Origin: CAZBWE01 sp964495465
GTDB taxonomy: Bacteria; Planctomycetota; Phycisphaerae; Sedimentisphaerales; Anaerobacaceae
Length of the DNA stretch: 14,682 nucleotides
Direction of reading: 5' to 3'
Assembly: GCA_964495465.1 (NCBI GenBank)
Contig: CAZBWE010000059.1
Coordinates: 1-14,682, forward strand
The translations under genes were made by a program, and so were the position numbers. Below are positions 13,232 through 14,682 of the stretch, in pieces; position 1 is the first letter of the stretch, and each line of letters starts with the position of its first letter. The notes under the pieces are model-generated. The model was not told where the DNA came from and searched no databases. It saw only the letters and a program-made list of their open reading frames with translations.

Positions 13232-14682
13232 ATGGCAAGGAAAATATGCTCTGTGATGTACATAGCGACCCTGCTATTCGGTTTTAAGATGGAAAAAGCA
13301 GAAGCGGGCACGGCAGGGCCTTACGAAACAGACTTGAAGGGTACCTGGCGGGTGGCGCTTGACAGAAACGATGTCGGCGCGGAAGAGCAGTGGTTCAGGC
13401 GCAAGTTTGACGATAAGATACAACTACCGGGAACGCTTCGAGACAACGGGTACGGCGATGAGATTACGGCGACAACGGAGTGGATGAGCCGGCTGCATGA
13501 CCATTACTGGTATCTCCGGGCCGACTACAAGAAATATGCCCAGACGGGTAACATCAAGGTTCCTTTCTGGCTGCAGCCGGAACGAAAATACACCGGCGCG
13601 GCCTGGTATCAACGTGATATCAAGATACCAAAGAAGTGGCGAGGCAGGCGCTGCGTCGTTTCGTTCGAGCGGGCTCACTGGTCCACAACGCTCTGGCTGA
13701 ACGACAAACGTATCGGCTATAACGACACGCTCGCTGCACCGCATATCTACGACCTTGGAATTCTAAAGCCCGGCAAATATACGCTGACAGTTCGTGTTGA
13801 CAACCGGATGTTAGTGGATATCCGCGAGGACGCACACGCCATTACGGACTCGACGCAGACAAACTGGCACGGACTGGTGGGGCAACTTATTTTGAATTCC
13901 ACACCGCCGGTGTGGCTCAAAGATGTAAGGTTATTCGGTGATATTAAACGAAAAGCGGTTCGTTTAGAGGTTGAAATCGGCAACGCCACGGGTAAGCCGG
14001 GCAAAGGCACACTGACCGCCGGTGACAAGAGCGTGCCGGTGAACTGGGATTCAAACGGAGCGGAGGCAGAACTGGAAGTAATGCTCGGTGACGAAGCTCA
14101 ATTGTGGGACGAATTCAATCCCGCCCTGCATCATCTTAAGCTGGAATTGAAAGGCGACAAAGTCGAAGACAAACGCGAGCTTGTTTTCGGCCTACGCGAA
14201 ATCAAGAGCGAAAACGCCGCGTTTTATCTTAACGGCAGGAAAACTTTTTTCCGCGGCACGCACGAGGGCTGCTCATTTCCGCTGACCGGCTATCCGCCTA
14301 CGGATGTTGAATCGTGGAAAAAGATTTTCCGCGTCGTCAAGGACTACGGTCTTAATCACATGCGTTTCCATTCGTGGTGCCCGCCGGAGGCAGCATTCAC
14401 CGCCGCCGATGAGCTGGGTGTCTATTTACAGCCGGAGTGCTCTAACTGGGGCCAGTATTCATCGCGAGACAACACGATGCTCGAATTCTTGAAAAGAGAG
14501 ACCGAACGGCTCGTCAGGGCCTACGGCAACCACCCATCTTTCGTAATGCTCTCCAGCGGCAATGAACCTGCCGGGCCCTGGCAGGAGCCGCTGCTGCAAT
14601 GGGTAGCTGACTGGAAACGACGCGATAGCCGACGAATTTATGCCAGCCAAACAGGACGCTTCTTCGGCTCTCGGCCCGGCCC
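13232..14682 (+). CDS. Glycoside hydrolase family 2 protein, exported (3' end beyond the window)
   Basis: The first 483 codons of a second GH2 enzyme are present, open to the right edge. Residues 1-26 look like a signal peptide (CSVMYIATLLFGF, cleavage after AEA), although a Lys-Met-Glu-Lys stretch makes it atypical. The GH2 sugar-binding jelly roll spans about 30-215 (AAWYQRDIKIPK, ERAHWSTTLWLNDKRIGYND, TNWHGLVGQLIL). The Ig-like domain spans about 220-320. The catalytic barrel begins at about 325 with FGLREIKSENAAFYLNGRKT, FFRGTHEGCSFPLTGYPPTD and HMRFHSWCPPEAAF. The acid/base Glu445 is in SSGNEPAGP; the nucleophile lies beyond the window. The ATG at 13232 has AAGGTGG seven bases upstream. 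It differs from the LacZ-type enzyme at 1996-6990: it lacks the LacZ jelly-roll signature, so its sugar specificity cannot be told. It lies close to the S9 peptidase, which suggests a shared polymer-degrading role. Confidence 0.9.
   Translation, partial: MARKICSVMYIATLLFGFKMEKAEAGTAGPYETDLKGTWRVALDRNDVGAEEQWFRRKFDDKIQLPGTLRDNGYGDEITATTEWMSRLHDHYWYLRADYKKYAQTGNIKVPFWLQPERKYTGAAWYQRDIKIPKKWRGRRCVVSFERAHWSTTLWLNDKRIGYNDTLAAPHIYDLGILKPGKYTLTVRVDNRMLVDIREDAHAITDSTQTNWHGLVGQLILNSTPPVWLKDVRLFGDIKRKAVRLEVEIGNATGKPGKGTLTAGDKSVPVNWDSNGAEAELEVMLGDEAQLWDEFNPALHHLKLELKGDKVEDKRELVFGLREIKSENAAFYLNGRKTFFRGTHEGCSFPLTGYPPTDVESWKKIFRVVKDYGLNHMRFHSWCPPEAAFTAADELGVYLQPECSNWGQYSSRDNTMLEFLKRETERLVRAYGNHPSFVMLSSGNEPAGPWQEPLLQWVADWKRRDSRRIYASQTGRFFGSRPG

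Overview
The window looks like a metagenome-assembled scaffold from a Planctomycetota bacterium, most likely of the Phycisphaerae/Sedimentisphaerales type. The reasons are a very large secreted GH2 enzyme with LamG and a C-terminal dockerin-like module of the planctomycete style (loops followed by AQWWL and AEYWL), a secreted S9 peptidase of a family common in that phylum, sparse operons, and intergenic DNA full of degenerate repeat modules. This is a lineage inference from style, not a database result. A run of exactly 100 N (7159-7258) shows that two contigs were scaffolded, so linkage across it is uncertain.

Layout, left of the gap: a frameshifted C-terminal end of a calcineurin-like phosphoesterase with a C-terminal membrane anchor (3-316, +); an isoprenylcysteine-methyltransferase-like membrane protein (425-1162, +); a purine-rich and an AT-rich repeat module (about 1165-1392); a C-terminal remnant of a Ycf46-like AAA ATPase (1411-1749, -) directly at the 3' end of a tRNA-Gly(UCC) gene (1750-1820, -); and a 1664-residue LacZ-type GH2 beta-galactosidase (1996-6990, -) with a good sigma70-like promoter (7121-7149, -).

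Right of the gap: proA lacking its 5' end (7259-8473, +); an unrecognised two-helix membrane protein (8564-9286, +); about 770 bases without a gene, holding several repeat families (9287-10052); a secreted S9/DPP-IV-type peptidase (10053-12596, +) with its own promoter; a 129-bp MITE-like element with terminal inverted repeats and a 5-bp flanking duplication (12657-12785); a small putative membrane protein (12803-13081, -); and the first 483 codons of a second exported GH2 enzyme, cut by the window edge (13232-14682, +).

Functional theme: most of the coding capacity is for exported enzymes that would strip sugars (two GH2 proteins) and peptides (S9 peptidase) from complex polymers. The most striking observation is that the S9 peptidase carries a domain aligning without gaps to the beta domain of human VHL over the 40 residues that form its hydroxyproline pocket, with the pocket residues kept (W191, Y201, T214 for Ser, H218, W220). 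A hydroxyproline reader on a secreted prolyl-type peptidase beside galactosidase-like enzymes would fit breakdown of hydroxyproline-rich glycoproteins. That last step is inference.
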